Shown piece by piece: positions 1 through 8,942 of a stretch of 64,000 nt of DNA. Each line of letters starts with the position of its first letter. The first letter of the stretch is position 1. A program made the translations under genes and the position numbers. A model generated the notes under the pieces. The model did not search any database. It was not told the origin of the DNA and saw only the letters and a list, made by a program, of their open reading frames with translations. This DNA comes from Planctomycetaceae bacterium (GTDB lineage Bacteria; Planctomycetota; Planctomycetia; Planctomycetales; Planctomycetaceae), in assembly GCA_020426325.1 (NCBI GenBank), contig JAGQQG010000021.1, positions 1 through 64,000 of the forward strand. Reading direction: 5' to 3'.

Positions 1-2
1 CT

Positions 3-785
3 CGCAACTCAGTCTTCAAATGGATTGAAGGCCAGGGAGCCAGTCTTTACCTCAAACCATCAGGCTACACCGGTGTTGCGGACTACGGGAGCGAGCCCGG
101 CTGCAATGGTCTCATTCTCGATTCCAAGGGACAGCTCGTTTCCTGCGAACATGGGGATCGACGGATTTCGGTGCTCACCACAGGGGGCGGCAAACGCACA
201 CTCGTCGACAACTATCGGGGCAAGCGATTGAACAGCCCGAACGACGCGGTCTTCCATTCCAATGGGGATCTGTATTTCACCGATCCGCCATACGGGCTTC
301 CGAATCGTTACGATGACCCTCGCCGTGAGTTGGACTTTTGTGGCGTCTACCGACTTTCGAGTGACGGAGAACTCACGCTGCTCACCGACGAGATGACCCG
401 TCCCAATGGAATTGGATTCTCACCTGACGAAAAAACCCTTTACGTCGCTCAGTCCGACCCGGAGGCTGCTATTTGGAAGGCTTTTCCGGTCAAGCCCGAT
501 GGGACGCTCGGCAAGGGACGCGTGATCCATGATGCCACTGATGCTGTGAATGAGTTGCCGGGACTTCCTGACGGCATGGCCATCGATAAGGACGGAAACA
601 TCTTTGCGACCGGTCCGGGTGGTGTCTATGTCTTCAATCCCGATGGAAAGCTTCTCGGTCGGATCAGCACGGGAGAACGGACTGCCAACTGCACGTTCGG
701 TGGAGCGGATGGCTCGATGCTCTACCTCGCAGCCGACATGTATGTCTGCCGTATTCAGACGAAGAGTCAGGGGATTCGTCGGTAA
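3..785 (+). CDS. SMP-30/gluconolactonase-family protein (5' truncated)
   Basis: The reading frame is already open at the window edge, so the true start lies upstream. The visible 260 residues form most of a six-bladed SMP-30/gluconolactonase/LRE-like propeller. Family signatures are GCNGLILD, the metal/substrate motif RLNSPNDAVF, DPPYGL, RPNGIGFSPDE and LPDGMAIDKDGN, with Asn and Asp residues in the usual Ca2+/Zn2+ positions. These enzymes hydrolyse sugar lactones or related esters; in planctomycetes they are usually exported, but the signal peptide would be outside the window. The C-terminus (RIQTKSQGIRR) is typical of the secreted planctomycete lactonase group. Exact substrate cannot be told. 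Confidence 0.88.
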   Translation, partial: RNSVFKWIEGQGASLYLKPSGYTGVADYGSEPGCNGLILDSKGQLVSCEHGDRRISVLTTGGGKRTLVDNYRGKRLNSPNDAVFHSNGDLYFTDPPYGLPNRYDDPRRELDFCGVYRLSSDGELTLLTDEMTRPNGIGFSPDEKTLYVAQSDPEAAIWKAFPVKPDGTLGKGRVIHDATDAVNELPGLPDGMAIDKDGNIFATGPGGVYVFNPDGKLLGRISTGERTANCTFGGADGSMLYLAADMYVCRIQTKSQGIRR

Positions 786-799
786 GTCTCACCGATGAG

Positions 800-1171
800 T
801 CACTGAGCGCTTTCCATGTCCGGGCGGAGCCGTTTGGCATCACGCATGTAGATGTGCACCATCTCCTGCTGTGCTTTGTCTGTGTTGACATGCAACAGGA
901 CGCGAATACACAGCGGCATCGAGTTGGGAACCGCAATCTCAGACGCGCAAATCAGCGGGACAGAATTCATGCCAATTCCCCGAGCGGCCTCGGCAGGGAA
1001 GGCTGCGTTCAAGTCGGGTGTTGTCGTGAACATGGCGGAGACGATGTCTTCGAATCGGTCCAAGCCGTTCCGGCTGAGGACTTCTTCAAGTAATTCACGG
1101 GTCGCCTCAAGAATCTCAGTCGCTGAGTTCTCGGTGACGTTTGTCGCGCCTCGGATTCCACGGACAGGCAT
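800..1171 (-). CDS. aroH: chorismate mutase, AroH type
   Basis: A 123-residue monofunctional chorismate mutase of the trimeric Bacillus AroH fold, converting chorismate to prephenate for Phe/Tyr synthesis in the cytoplasm. The N-terminus [11 protein letters not shown] holds the conserved Arg pair, and CASE (Cys and Glu of the active site), CIRV (Arg), HIYM (Tyr) and LRPDM follow in the family order. The open frame extends 70 codons further upstream, but that part has no similarity to AroH, so the start at 1171 is chosen. It is divergent from lpxD and has no aromatic-pathway neighbour here, so it is an orphan gene. Confidence 0.92.
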   Translation of the reverse strand: MPVRGIRGATNVTENSATEILEATRELLEEVLSRNGLDRFEDIVSAMFTTTPDLNAAFPAEAARGIGMNSVPLICASEIAVPNSMPLCIRVLLHVNTDKAQQEMVHIYMRDAKRLRPDMESAQ

Positions 1172-1441
1172 GATTGGCTGCTTGCTGATGATGTGGCTGG
1201 ACGGCCAGCAGGCTTCCCTGCAGAGGTGGCTGCGGAAACTGCACAAGTGATTGTTGCGAAACGGCTTGTGGACTGCAAGGTGTCGGTTTCGTCTTGCCGG
1301 GAACCGATCTTGCCTCAAATCGACGGGATGGAATACAACCCGGTGTCTGCAACGGGCTTCGTCCCGTCGTTCGTTCATCATCTCAGGCTGGTCTGCCGGT
1401 CACAAGACGTGACCTCTGCAGGATCGGAAAGGATTCCGACA

Positions 1442-2524
1442 ATGACCGCGTTGTCCACACGCGAGCTGGCTGATCTTGTCGGTGGCGATCTGCAGGGGCA
1501 GGGGACCCGTCTGATTGTGGATGTGGCCGCACTGAATGGGGCCTGTCCCGAACATCTCACGTTTCTCGATGGAGCGGCTGCTGAAGGGAAACCACGAACC
1601 AATGCGGGAGCTGTGTTCCTCGCAGAAAAACATCGCAACGCACTCGGGCCAGATTCAACCGCTGATCTAATCATCACTCCAGCTCCCCTCGACGCCTTCG
1701 TGAAGGCCATGCTGCATTATCGACCGGTTGCTGCAACCCCCACAATTGGGATCTCGCCGTCTGCCCGGATCAGCCCGACGGCAACACTCGGTCAGGACTG
1801 TCATGTGTTTCCGGGAGCAACCATTGATGAGCATGTGGAGATTGGTGATCGCTGTGTCATTCATCCAGGTGCATTCATTGGTGCCGGATGCCGAATCGGC
1901 GATGATGTCACGATCCATGCGAACGCTGTCCTCTATCCGAAGATGTTGGTGGGACGTCGCGTGATCATCCATGCGACTGCAGTCATCGGTGCGGACGGGT
2001 TCGGCTTCCAGTTTCAGAACGGCCAGTTTGTCCGGATTCCTCACACGGGGACCGTCCGCATTGAGGATGATGTTGAAGTGGGAGCAGGCACGACGATCGA
2101 CCGTGCGATGATCGGCGAGACGGTCGTCGGGGCCGGAACCAAGCTCGACAATCAGGTGATGATCGGCCACAACTGCCGATTAGGAAAACATAACGCCTTT
2201 GCCTCGCAGGTTGGTCTTGCAGGATCTGTGACGACCGGCGATTACGTCCGCTGTGGTGGACAGGTTGGCGTCGCTGACCATGCACATCTGGGGACCGGCT
2301 GCAGTGTCGGAGGCAAGGCAGGCGTCCATGGCATCGTGCCGGATGGCGAAGACTACCACGGATACCCTGCGGGCCCTGCGAAAGAAACCTACCGCATCGC
2401 CATGGCGGTGCAAAAGGCTCCGGAGATGCGCAAGCAGCTTCGAGTCCTCGAAAAACAAGTCCAAGAACTTCAATCCCGTCTGGCTGAACTCGATGTTCTT
2501 CGAGTTCATACACCGGCTGCCTGA
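1442..2524 (+). CDS. lpxD: UDP-3-O-acylglucosamine N-acyltransferase
   Basis: LpxD transfers the second 3-hydroxyacyl chain to UDP-3-O-acylglucosamine in lipid A synthesis. The 360-residue protein starts with the uridine-binding domain (MTALSTRELADLVGG, about residues 1-100). A left-handed beta-helix of hexapeptide repeats follows (about 105-320), with the catalytic His in the segment DNQVMIGHNC. A C-terminal helix (about 325-350, KQLRVLEKQVQELQSRLAEL) completes the family layout. The frame is open 83 codons upstream, but homology starts at Met 1442, which has GGAAAGG about 10 bases before it. The lpxI start lies 6 bases after the stop, so the two are one operon. This supports lipid A synthesis in the organism. 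Confidence 0.95.
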   Translation: MTALSTRELADLVGGDLQGQGTRLIVDVAALNGACPEHLTFLDGAAAEGKPRTNAGAVFLAEKHRNALGPDSTADLIITPAPLDAFVKAMLHYRPVAATPTIGISPSARISPTATLGQDCHVFPGATIDEHVEIGDRCVIHPGAFIGAGCRIGDDVTIHANAVLYPKMLVGRRVIIHATAVIGADGFGFQFQNGQFVRIPHTGTVRIEDDVEVGAGTTIDRAMIGETVVGAGTKLDNQVMIGHNCRLGKHNAFASQVGLAGSVTTGDYVRCGGQVGVADHAHLGTGCSVGGKAGVHGIVPDGEDYHGYPAGPAKETYRIAMAVQKAPEMRKQLRVLEKQVQELQSRLAELDVLRVHTPAA

Positions 2525-2529
2525 CAGGC

Positions 2530-3426
2530 ATGACCGCGAACATCATCCCCTTTCCGCAGAAATCTGAATCGAACCGGGTTGGCTTGCTGGCCGGCGCGGG
2601 GCGGTTTCCGATTGTCTTCGCACAAATGGCCCGCGAGCAGGGATACTCGGTCCACTGCATGGGGGTGCTCGGACTGGTTGACGAAGAACTGCGTGAACTC
2701 TGCACGGACTTCAAGACGGCCCCGCTGGCGAGACTCGGGAAGGCGATCCGCTTCTTCAGGCAGCGCGGCGTCGATCGCGTGGTGATGGCCGGGAAGATTG
2801 AAAAACGGATTCTCTTCGATCCCTATCGAGTCTTCCGTCTGTTGCCCGACTGGCGAACTGTGCATATGTGGTTCAAGTATGCCGCAGAAAACAAGAAGGA
2901 TGACACGCTGTTACTCGCTGTCATTCGTGAGTTCGCCCGGGACAATATTACATTCGAATCGGCCCTCGACTTCTGTCCGGAGCTTCTCGTGAAACACGGA
3001 TTCCTCACTAGTCGTAAACCATCCCCCAACCAATGGAAAGACGTCCGTTTCGGGTGGTCACTGGCCAAGGAAATGGGGAGGCTTGATATCGGCCAAACCG
3101 TCGTGGTCAACGACACGGCCGTGATCGCGATCGAGGCGATCGAAGGGACGGACGAGTGTATTCGTCGAGCGGGAGAACTCTGCCGCCGCGGAGGCTTCAC
3201 GGTCGTCAAAGTGGCCAAACCTCAGCAGGATATGCGATTCGATGTTCCGACAGTCGGAGTGCAGACCATCCAGACGATGCACGAAGCCGGAGCCCGCGTC
3301 CTCGCCATCGAGTCTGGAATGACGATTCTGCTGGACGAACCGGAAGTTCTGGAACTGGCGAATCGCTTCGGGATTGCGATCGTCTCCCTGAATGCAGAGG
3401 AACTACACCTGCGGGCAGTGGCTTGA
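2530..3426 (+). CDS. lpxI: UDP-2,3-diacylglucosamine diphosphatase LpxI
   Basis: This 298-residue protein is LpxI (formerly DUF1009), which hydrolyses UDP-2,3-diacylglucosamine to lipid X plus UMP and replaces LpxH in many bacteria. The N-terminal domain begins with RVGLLAGAGRFP and contains VDRVVMAGKIEKR. The C-terminal domain carries KEMGRLDIGQTVVVND, GTDECIRRAGEL and KPQQDMRFDVPTVG, the signature of this family. It follows lpxD directly (gap 5 bp), so acyl transfer and pyrophosphate cleavage of lipid A assembly are encoded side by side; fabZ and lpxA, often found between them, are missing here. Confidence 0.93.
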   Translation: MTANIIPFPQKSESNRVGLLAGAGRFPIVFAQMAREQGYSVHCMGVLGLVDEELRELCTDFKTAPLARLGKAIRFFRQRGVDRVVMAGKIEKRILFDPYRVFRLLPDWRTVHMWFKYAAENKKDDTLLLAVIREFARDNITFESALDFCPELLVKHGFLTSRKPSPNQWKDVRFGWSLAKEMGRLDIGQTVVVNDTAVIAIEAIEGTDECIRRAGELCRRGGFTVVKVAKPQQDMRFDVPTVGVQTIQTMHEAGARVLAIESGMTILLDEPEVLELANRFGIAIVSLNAEELHLRAVA

Positions 3427-3530
3427 TGCCCGGCATAATCGTTACGTTCCGATCCAGGGACTCCGTTTCTTCTACCCGGGGCCGCTGCCGTCCGTAATCC
3501 GGGATCACTGCGAACTATTGTTCCTGTGCT

Positions 3531-3968
3531 ATGAGCACATCCCTCAATATTCCCAGTGTGCCCTCCGGGGCTGTTGAAACGGACGTTGTCGTCAATGGCG
3601 ATCGCCGTGGTTTCCCCCGTCAGGATTGTCACACCCTCGTGACAGCCGTGACGTCTGAAGATCCCGCAGCGAGCGATGGCTGGCGGGTCTTAAAAGTCCA
3701 TTCGGAAGACGTTTCCATCACTGGGGCCAAGTTGATCTCGATCAATCCCATTCCGGGTGATGAGATCTTTCTTCGATTCCTGCTGCCGAACTTTGGCAAG
3801 CAATTCGTCAGAGCGAAGATCGTGAATCAGACGACCCGTGATCGAACCACTCTGCACGGGACCACGACAAGACTGTTTGTCTACGGTGTCAAATTCACCG
3901 GCGTCGTCTCGGATGAAGGAATCCTCGAACCGCTGCTCACGCTCACCGACTCTCAGCCGAAAGGCTGA
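3531..3968 (+). CDS. PilZ-domain protein
   Basis: A 145-residue soluble protein with the two c-di-GMP-binding elements of a PilZ domain: the arginine motif RRGFPR (around residues 25-30, RxxxR) and DVSITG (DxSxxG, around 62-67), separated by a short beta segment. The remaining beta-strands (FLRFLLPNFGKQF, FVYGVKFTGV) fit the PilZ barrel. It probably acts as a cytoplasmic c-di-GMP receptor; no partner domain or export signal is present. Its stop lies 4 bp from the stop of convergent gcvT. Binding of c-di-GMP is inferred from the motif only. Confidence 0.72.
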   Translation: MSTSLNIPSVPSGAVETDVVVNGDRRGFPRQDCHTLVTAVTSEDPAASDGWRVLKVHSEDVSITGAKLISINPIPGDEIFLRFLLPNFGKQFVRAKIVNQTTRDRTTLHGTTTRLFVYGVKFTGVVSDEGILEPLLTLTDSQPKG

Positions 3969-3971
3969 TGC

Positions 3972-5060
3972 TCAATCGCTCGTCCGCTTGTAGAACGGTA
4001 ACGCGACCACTTCCGCCGGAATCCGCTGACCACGCAGATCGACCTCCAGCCGGGTTCCAGGAGAACTATGGCCAGATGGGACATAGGCCATGGCGATGGG
4101 CCTTTCGAGTGTCGGCGAAAAGGTTCCCGATGTCACCTTGCCGATCTCTTGATCCCCAGCGAAAACCGCTGCCCCCTCTCGCGCGATGCGTCTTCCAGCG
4201 AGGACGAGTCCCACGCGCCGAGTCTCCTTCGGATTCGACAGAATTTCGAGAAGTGCGGCCTTCCCGATGAACTGGCCTGCCTTGAGCTTCACTCCGAAGC
4301 CGAGTCCTGCCTTCAACGGGTCGACCGACTCGTCCATCTCGTGACCATACAGCGGCATGCCCGCTTCAAGCCTCAACGTGTCCCGACATCCCAATCCGCA
4401 CGGGAGCAAACCGACTTGTTGACCGGCCTGCATCAATGAGTCCCAGACGTGCAGACCGTCTTCGGAATTGACCACGACTTCAAACCCATCCTCGCCGGTG
4501 TAGCCCGTGCGACTGACGATCGCTGAATGATCACAGACTGATGTGTCAGTCACGGTGTAGTAGCCCATCTCCCTCAAGTCTGTGTCCGTCAGGGGCTGAA
4601 GCAACGCCAGCGATTCCGGTCCCTGAATCGCAATCATGCACGTGTCGAACGTTTCATCCGTCATCTGGACATTTGCGTCCCCAAGATGTTGATCGATCCA
4701 GGCGACGATCTTTCCCCGGTTGGACGCATTGACGACGAGCCGATAACAGTCGGGAAACCGATAGACAAGGACGTCATCCAGCGTCCCTCCCGCTTCATTG
4801 CACACGAGTGAGTAGCGAACCTGGCCGACTTCCAGTCGGGTGACATCGTTCGTCAGCAATCCGTCCAGAAAAGCACAGCAGTCCGCTCCCGTGAATTTCA
4901 GTCGTCCCATGTGACCAATGTCGAACAGACCAGCACGTTGGCGCACAGCCTGATGTTCCTCAATGATCGACGTGTACTGAATGGGCATCTCCCATCCAGC
5001 AAAGTCAACCATCCGCCCACCGTGAGCAACATGCCAGTCGTGAAGTGTGGTGTGGTCCAT
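3972..5060 (-). CDS. gcvT: aminomethyltransferase, glycine cleavage T protein
   Basis: GcvT (362 residues, normal length) transfers the aminomethyl carbon from lipoylated H protein to tetrahydrofolate. Motifs in order: LHDWHVAHGGRMVDFAGWEMPIQY at the N-terminus, GLFDIGHMGR, LLTNDVTRLEVGQVRYSL, and GGTLDDVLVYR containing the catalytic Asp. Later come IQGPESL, RTGYTGEDGFEV, LRLEAGMPLYGHE and VTSGTFSPTLERPIAMAYV. AGGATG lies about 10 bases before the ATG. No gcvH or gcvP is nearby. The leader has a short perfect hairpin (5080-5097) but not the tandem aptamer of a glycine riboswitch. Confidence 0.95.
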   Translation of the reverse strand: MDHTTLHDWHVAHGGRMVDFAGWEMPIQYTSIIEEHQAVRQRAGLFDIGHMGRLKFTGADCCAFLDGLLTNDVTRLEVGQVRYSLVCNEAGGTLDDVLVYRFPDCYRLVVNASNRGKIVAWIDQHLGDANVQMTDETFDTCMIAIQGPESLALLQPLTDTDLREMGYYTVTDTSVCDHSAIVSRTGYTGEDGFEVVVNSEDGLHVWDSLMQAGQQVGLLPCGLGCRDTLRLEAGMPLYGHEMDESVDPLKAGLGFGVKLKAGQFIGKAALLEILSNPKETRRVGLVLAGRRIAREGAAVFAGDQEIGKVTSGTFSPTLERPIAMAYVPSGHSSPGTRLEVDLRGQRIPAEVVALPFYKRTSD

Positions 5061-5243
5061 GAAAGATTCATCCTGTGAAGTATCCCGTCAGGGATACCTT
5101 AGAGGGTACTTCCCAAGTTGAGAATGGTGGCACGCCTGACGCAACGCAAAAGCTCGTGGCCGGAAAACATGCTCATCTGTGGATCGGCGAGAGAGCATCT
5201 CACTCAACTTCATTATCGCTGGCATTGTGTTGAATCGGATGAC

Positions 5244-5774
5244 TCAAACGCACTCAAGACTCGCCAGAAACTTTTCGGCTTCTCTCGGGTGATGGAATAC
5301 GAACTGCTGCAGGTGAGCATTCTCCGGTCTTGCTAACAGCTTTGGGTATGTACGTCGGCGACCTCCGTACGTCTTTAGAACCCATAACAAGATCGAATCA
5401 CGCGAAAGAAACGCTCTTCTGAGCGTCTCTCGATTCCCATGCCACATCTTTTCATATCCCAGCGAGCGTCTGAATGTCCGTCTCAATGCCCGATACCAGA
5501 TAATGGGAAAGTGATAGTTCAACCAGATGATCGTGTCAGCCCTCGTCCAGACGATGTCTCTCAAATAGCCGTAATTTCCGCAGGATACCCAGGTGTTCGC
5601 GGTCGTGAGTTGGTTGACGTCAGATCGCACCTGATCAGGAGGTCTCTCTGTCCAATTCGGTCCCCAGTGAATGGCATCCAATTCAATATGCTGGCAGTTC
5701 AAAGCACAAGCCAGTCGCTTCGCGAAGCTCGTCTTCCCGGAACAACTGGTACCGATGACCGTGACGCGTTGCAT
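5244..5774 (-). CDS. P-loop NTPase, adenylate-kinase/FlaR-like
   Basis: A 176-residue protein starting with MQRVTVIGTSCSGKTSFAKRLA, a Walker A loop right at the N-terminus. ELDAIHW is typical of the small kinases annotated as FlaR or DNA-topology-modulation proteins, and a lid-like basic segment RALRRTFRRSLGYEKMW follows. These are probably nucleotide or small-molecule kinases; the substrate is unknown. The frame is open to 5945, but the extra 57 residues have no resemblance to the family and the kinase normally starts with the P-loop strand, so 5774 is chosen. It stands alone, in the same direction as gcvT. Confidence 0.75.
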   Translation of the reverse strand: MQRVTVIGTSCSGKTSFAKRLACALNCQHIELDAIHWGPNWTERPPDQVRSDVNQLTTANTWVSCGNYGYLRDIVWTRADTIIWLNYHFPIIWYRALRRTFRRSLGYEKMWHGNRETLRRAFLSRDSILLWVLKTYGGRRRTYPKLLARPENAHLQQFVFHHPREAEKFLASLECV

Positions 5775-6481
5775 GGTTTCACGAACGATCGTTTGAACGA
5801 GGTGATGTCTCGGAGCAAGTCGGAGGTAGAAAGAATGGCTGGACCAGTGGCTCACGGTTGAGCCATCGACCGCTCGCAGTTCACCCTGAGAACTCGTCGC
5901 TGACGCTCGCCACGTCGAAGAGAGGCCGCACCGGAAGTCGTTCATGCGGTCCCCAACCCTCGCATCTCAGACTGATCCACCGTCGCAACGCCGCCCGTCA
6001 CCACCCCCGACAACACCATCATCAAAACAAAATTCTGACCTCACACACTTGACTGGTCCACCCATATCAGGGTGGGTGGAGCGATAGCGAAATCCACCAT
6101 CGTTGTGGTGGGTTTCACTTCGTTGCACCCACTCTGCCGATTTACGTAGAGACGTCATCGGAATATAGCATCCCACACGAACAGGATGCACCCGCAGCCG
6201 GGTCAGTTGCGTAATCCAAGGCATAAGCCATTTTGATCCAGGCGGCGGTTGTAAGGAATTGGGCGAGTTGACGGAGATTTTCAGCTGTCATCTGTCAGCG
6301 GGAAGTGCAATTCCTTGTCCCCGTTGATCATCGTACCGGCAGAGTGCACAGCCAAGGTTGTGTCGACGCGAAGTCCGACAACCACAAGCCGGAGTGGGAG
6401 CCGTTGAAGTCGATTGTACTTGGTCTGTGACGGTCGGTTGAGCGAATGGCTGTTGCCCAGTCTTTGCTGCGGGCGAACGCG
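5775..6481. other. 707-bp gap with one REP-like palindrome
   Basis: No convincing gene on either strand; the open frames here are short and look like chance. The only structured item is the palindromic repeat at 6069-6133. The gap also holds GC-poor unique sequence near 6130-6300. Confidence 0.6.
6069..6133. repeat. REP-like imperfect palindrome, copy 1
   Basis: The left arm (6069-6098) begins AGGGTGGGTGGAGCGATAGC. The right arm (6108-6133) is its imperfect reverse complement, ending TTCACTTCGTTGCACCCACT. The arms share the core AGCGAxAGCGAAATxCACC with the palindromes that flank the RAYT gene at 26.4 and 27.1 kb, so it appears to be a non-autonomous copy of that family. Confidence 0.7.
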
Positions 6482-7843
6482 CTACTCCTTTGCATGGGCT
6501 TTTTGCAGCTCGGCGTGACTTGCTTGAAGCGTGATTTCGGCTGGGATAAACCCGGGATCGACGTAACTGAACGAGACCTCCTGGCGACCTTTCTTGAGTG
6601 TGATTTCGCCCACCATCCCATCGTCGATCAGAACTTCTTCGGTCCAACCCGACTTCTTGAATTGTTTCCGCATCTCCGCGACTGTGGCTTTGGCCTGTCC
6701 GGTCGCCACAGTTAACTCCCACTTCGTGCTGGATTCCTCCGTCAACCTGGCTTTGGCCGGCAGTTGCACCGAGACCTTGGGAAGCGGAGTGTTCTTTTCG
6801 AGTTCAGCTCTCTTTTTCGCAGTTGCCATCTCCGCGTCGAGTTTCTTCTCGATGGCTGCAACCTCAGCAGCGGTCTCGTACTTTGCTGTCACTCGCAGAA
6901 CCTGTTCCTCTTCGACCGGGTACATCTCCAAAGTCAGCATGTCCTTGGCAGGGTTGCGGAAGATGAGCACGTCCTTGAAGCCAATTTGAACCGGGTGATC
7001 AGTCGTCGCCTGCCATTTGGAGTCACCCAGTGTGTTGCGGTAAAATGAGACGATGTTTTCCCGGATGTCCTTCGTATCAAAGAGGACCTGCTTGGTGGAG
7101 TCGGCGTATTGCAGTTGCACATTGTCGACTGGAGCCGGGACATCAGCAGACATCTGCTCGGCACTGAAACTCACAGCCGTCTTCCCGTCAAGACCTGGAG
7201 CCGAGTTGATGGACGCAGTGAGTCGAACCGCATTCTGTTTAAAGAAGTGCGTGTCTCCGGCGTTGCCATATGGCTGCCATCCAGCGGCAAGCAAGCCCTT
7301 GCGACACGCGGCAGTCGTCTCTGCGACGGATGAATCAGTGGAGTACATCGCAATCTGTGGACCGGCGTAGACCATCGTGAGGCCGGAAGGAGTTGGAAGC
7401 TTCTGGAGATCAACATTTCCGTGGAGGTTGATGGACACATGAAGCAAGTTAGGCTGCTGGGGATCGCCCGAAGGGACGACCGAGACCGACAGCACAAACC
7501 CATCGCGAGTGAAGACCCCGCTGGCATACTGGTCTGTCACAGCACTTCCCGGGAGTTCAGACCACTTCAAATCCGTCAAAGCTTTCCGCTGAAACTCAAA
7601 CGCAGCCTTGCACTCACCCTCTGCGAGATATGACAGCTGAGCCACTGTCAGCGTGCCAACTTCTTCAGCCCCTATCAGCGTTGGAAACTTGCTGAGGTCA
7701 ATCGCTTTCACCGCCTCTGCGACAGTCGCTGCCTGTTGCTCTGCTGCGGACACTCTTCCCTGAGCGAAGATTACCGAGATGACGACGACCATTACGTTCA
7801 GCAAGATGAAATGGACGGGCGAGTCATTCGAGCGACCGAACAT
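6482..7843 (-). CDS. secreted protein with four copies of a ~100-residue module, function unknown
   Basis: A 453-residue protein with a signal peptide (hydrophobic HFILLNVMVVVISVIF, then VSAAEQQ). Four related segments follow, each with a helix ending in a Leu/Lys-rich turn and a Trp: KALTDLKWSELPG, KGLLAAGWQPYGN, RNTLGDSKWQATTD and KQFKKSGWTEEVL. Each is followed by a beta-rich stretch of the kind FxxDGFVLSVSV, HFFKQNAVRLTASI, GFKDVLIFRNP and GEITLKKGRQEVSFSY. A charged coiled segment (EVAAIEKKLDAEMATAKKRA) separates modules 3 and 4. The start at 7843 has AAAGG 6 bases upstream; a start at 7918 would put 25 residues before the signal peptide. I do not recognise a named family. The gene lies between two REP-like palindromes in the same orientation. 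Confidence 0.75.
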   Translation of the reverse strand: MFGRSNDSPVHFILLNVMVVVISVIFAQGRVSAAEQQAATVAEAVKAIDLSKFPTLIGAEEVGTLTVAQLSYLAEGECKAAFEFQRKALTDLKWSELPGSAVTDQYASGVFTRDGFVLSVSVVPSGDPQQPNLLHVSINLHGNVDLQKLPTPSGLTMVYAGPQIAMYSTDSSVAETTAACRKGLLAAGWQPYGNAGDTHFFKQNAVRLTASINSAPGLDGKTAVSFSAEQMSADVPAPVDNVQLQYADSTKQVLFDTKDIRENIVSFYRNTLGDSKWQATTDHPVQIGFKDVLIFRNPAKDMLTLEMYPVEEEQVLRVTAKYETAAEVAAIEKKLDAEMATAKKRAELEKNTPLPKVSVQLPAKARLTEESSTKWELTVATGQAKATVAEMRKQFKKSGWTEEVLIDDGMVGEITLKKGRQEVSFSYVDPGFIPAEITLQASHAELQKAHAKE

Positions 7844-7957
7844 AGGGACCTTTCCAGACAAAGAGAACAGCTGCACTGCCTTGAAAACCAGACATCTGAC
7901 GACTTGTGCCTGGGTCATTTTGCCGTGTCGTGCCGGGGTGGGACAAGATCAGTGACA

Positions 7958-8025
7958 TAGGGTGGGTGTAGCGGTAGCAAAACCCAGCATTGCTGTCGTG
8001 GGCTCCACTTCGTTGCACCCACCCT
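7958..8025. repeat. REP-like imperfect palindrome, copy 2
   Basis: Left arm starts TAGGGTGGGTGTAGCGGTAG and right arm ends CTTCGTTGCACCCACCC; the arms are imperfect reverse complements. Same orientation and family as the copy at 6069-6133, so the two bracket the gene between them as direct copies. Confidence 0.7.
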
Positions 8026-8105
8026 TCGGACTGGTGAGATGTGAGCATGGCACCGAAGATCGTCGTACGTTGCACACTCGCTGTGGCAATGGGCTGAGAG
8101 TCTCG

Positions 8106-8627
8106 CTATATCGGTGCGAAGTGGAGGATGAGTGCTCCGTCTTCGAAGACATCGGCGATCAGACCGAAGTCTTGTTTTTCCAGTTCCGCGATCAGCAGTT
8201 GGAACTCGTCTTCACTGATCGGCTCCCAGCGAGGATTCCGCTGTGTGCCGAAGTTGAACCAGGTCTCATCGGGCAGCAGGACGAACAGCGGCTCGGAACT
8301 TCCCTTGCTGTCTGAGACGGTCGGGGTCACGCTCAGGATGATGCCCAGCCCTTTGAACTCTACAGAGTTTGTGCTGGGCAACACTTGTGTTCCGATAATA
8401 TCCCAGAGATCGTCCGTTGCGTTCTTGGAACTCGTGGTCGAAGTCCACTGGGCTCCAACAAGATCCCAGAGATCTTCTGTTCCCCCTCGATAACTCGTGT
8501 TTCCCACCAGATCGGTGCCAGTCAGATCCCAAAGATCGAACTCCCCGGCGCGGGAATCCTGAACGAACATTACGGCAAAAGTCAGCAGAGTCAGTGCCCA
8601 GGCAGGGCAGCGAGTGAGATGATGCAT
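8106..8627 (-). CDS. secreted protein with three LWD(L/I)xG repeats, function unknown
   Basis: A 173-residue protein. The start at 8627 is supported by GGGGAAG a few bases upstream and by a good signal peptide (MHHLTRCPAWALTLLTFAVM, cleavage near DSRAGEF); a start at 8678 would add 17 residues. Directly after the signal are three repeats spaced about 22-25 residues: DLWDLTGTDLVGN, DLWDLVGAQWTST and DLWDIIGTQVLPS. The C-terminal half (about 75-173) ends in ISEDEFQLLIAELEKQDFGL and EDGALILHF and is probably a small alpha/beta domain. No family is recognised. It is transcribed in the same direction as the four-module protein, 263 bp apart, and may belong with it. Confidence 0.7.
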   Translation of the reverse strand: MHHLTRCPAWALTLLTFAVMFVQDSRAGEFDLWDLTGTDLVGNTSYRGGTEDLWDLVGAQWTSTTSSKNATDDLWDIIGTQVLPSTNSVEFKGLGIILSVTPTVSDSKGSSEPLFVLLPDETWFNFGTQRNPRWEPISEDEFQLLIAELEKQDFGLIADVFEDGALILHFAPI

Positions 8628-8942
8628 GGTTTTTCTTCCCCAAGTGGTCAGCAAATCGGCCCGGAATCGCTGATTCAAAAGACAGATCGTCGCGACAGCC
8701 CAATATCGGCGGAGAAATGGTGTGTTCCCGGGCCGACATCAAATGGAACGGATCGTCGAGAACATGATGACCACCGATCGCAAGGATTGGCGCGGCCCCT
8801 GGATCTCAACGCATGAACCATGTTGATCTTCTTCAACAATTTTCAAAAACTGAATGCCGCGTACTTTGTTTGTGGGTGGACGGATGGCCTCTATGTGCAG
8901 TTCTCGCCTCCTTCACGAGGGTTTGGATTTTTTTAAAACAGG

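Noticed and set aside
1193..1441. 83-codon N-terminal extension of lpxD
   Set aside because: It partly covers the aroH start and promoter region and has no LpxD similarity; the family begins at Met 1442.
5061..5243. Glycine riboswitch in the gcvT leader
   Set aside because: Only one short hairpin (5080-5097) is present, with no tandem aptamer motifs.
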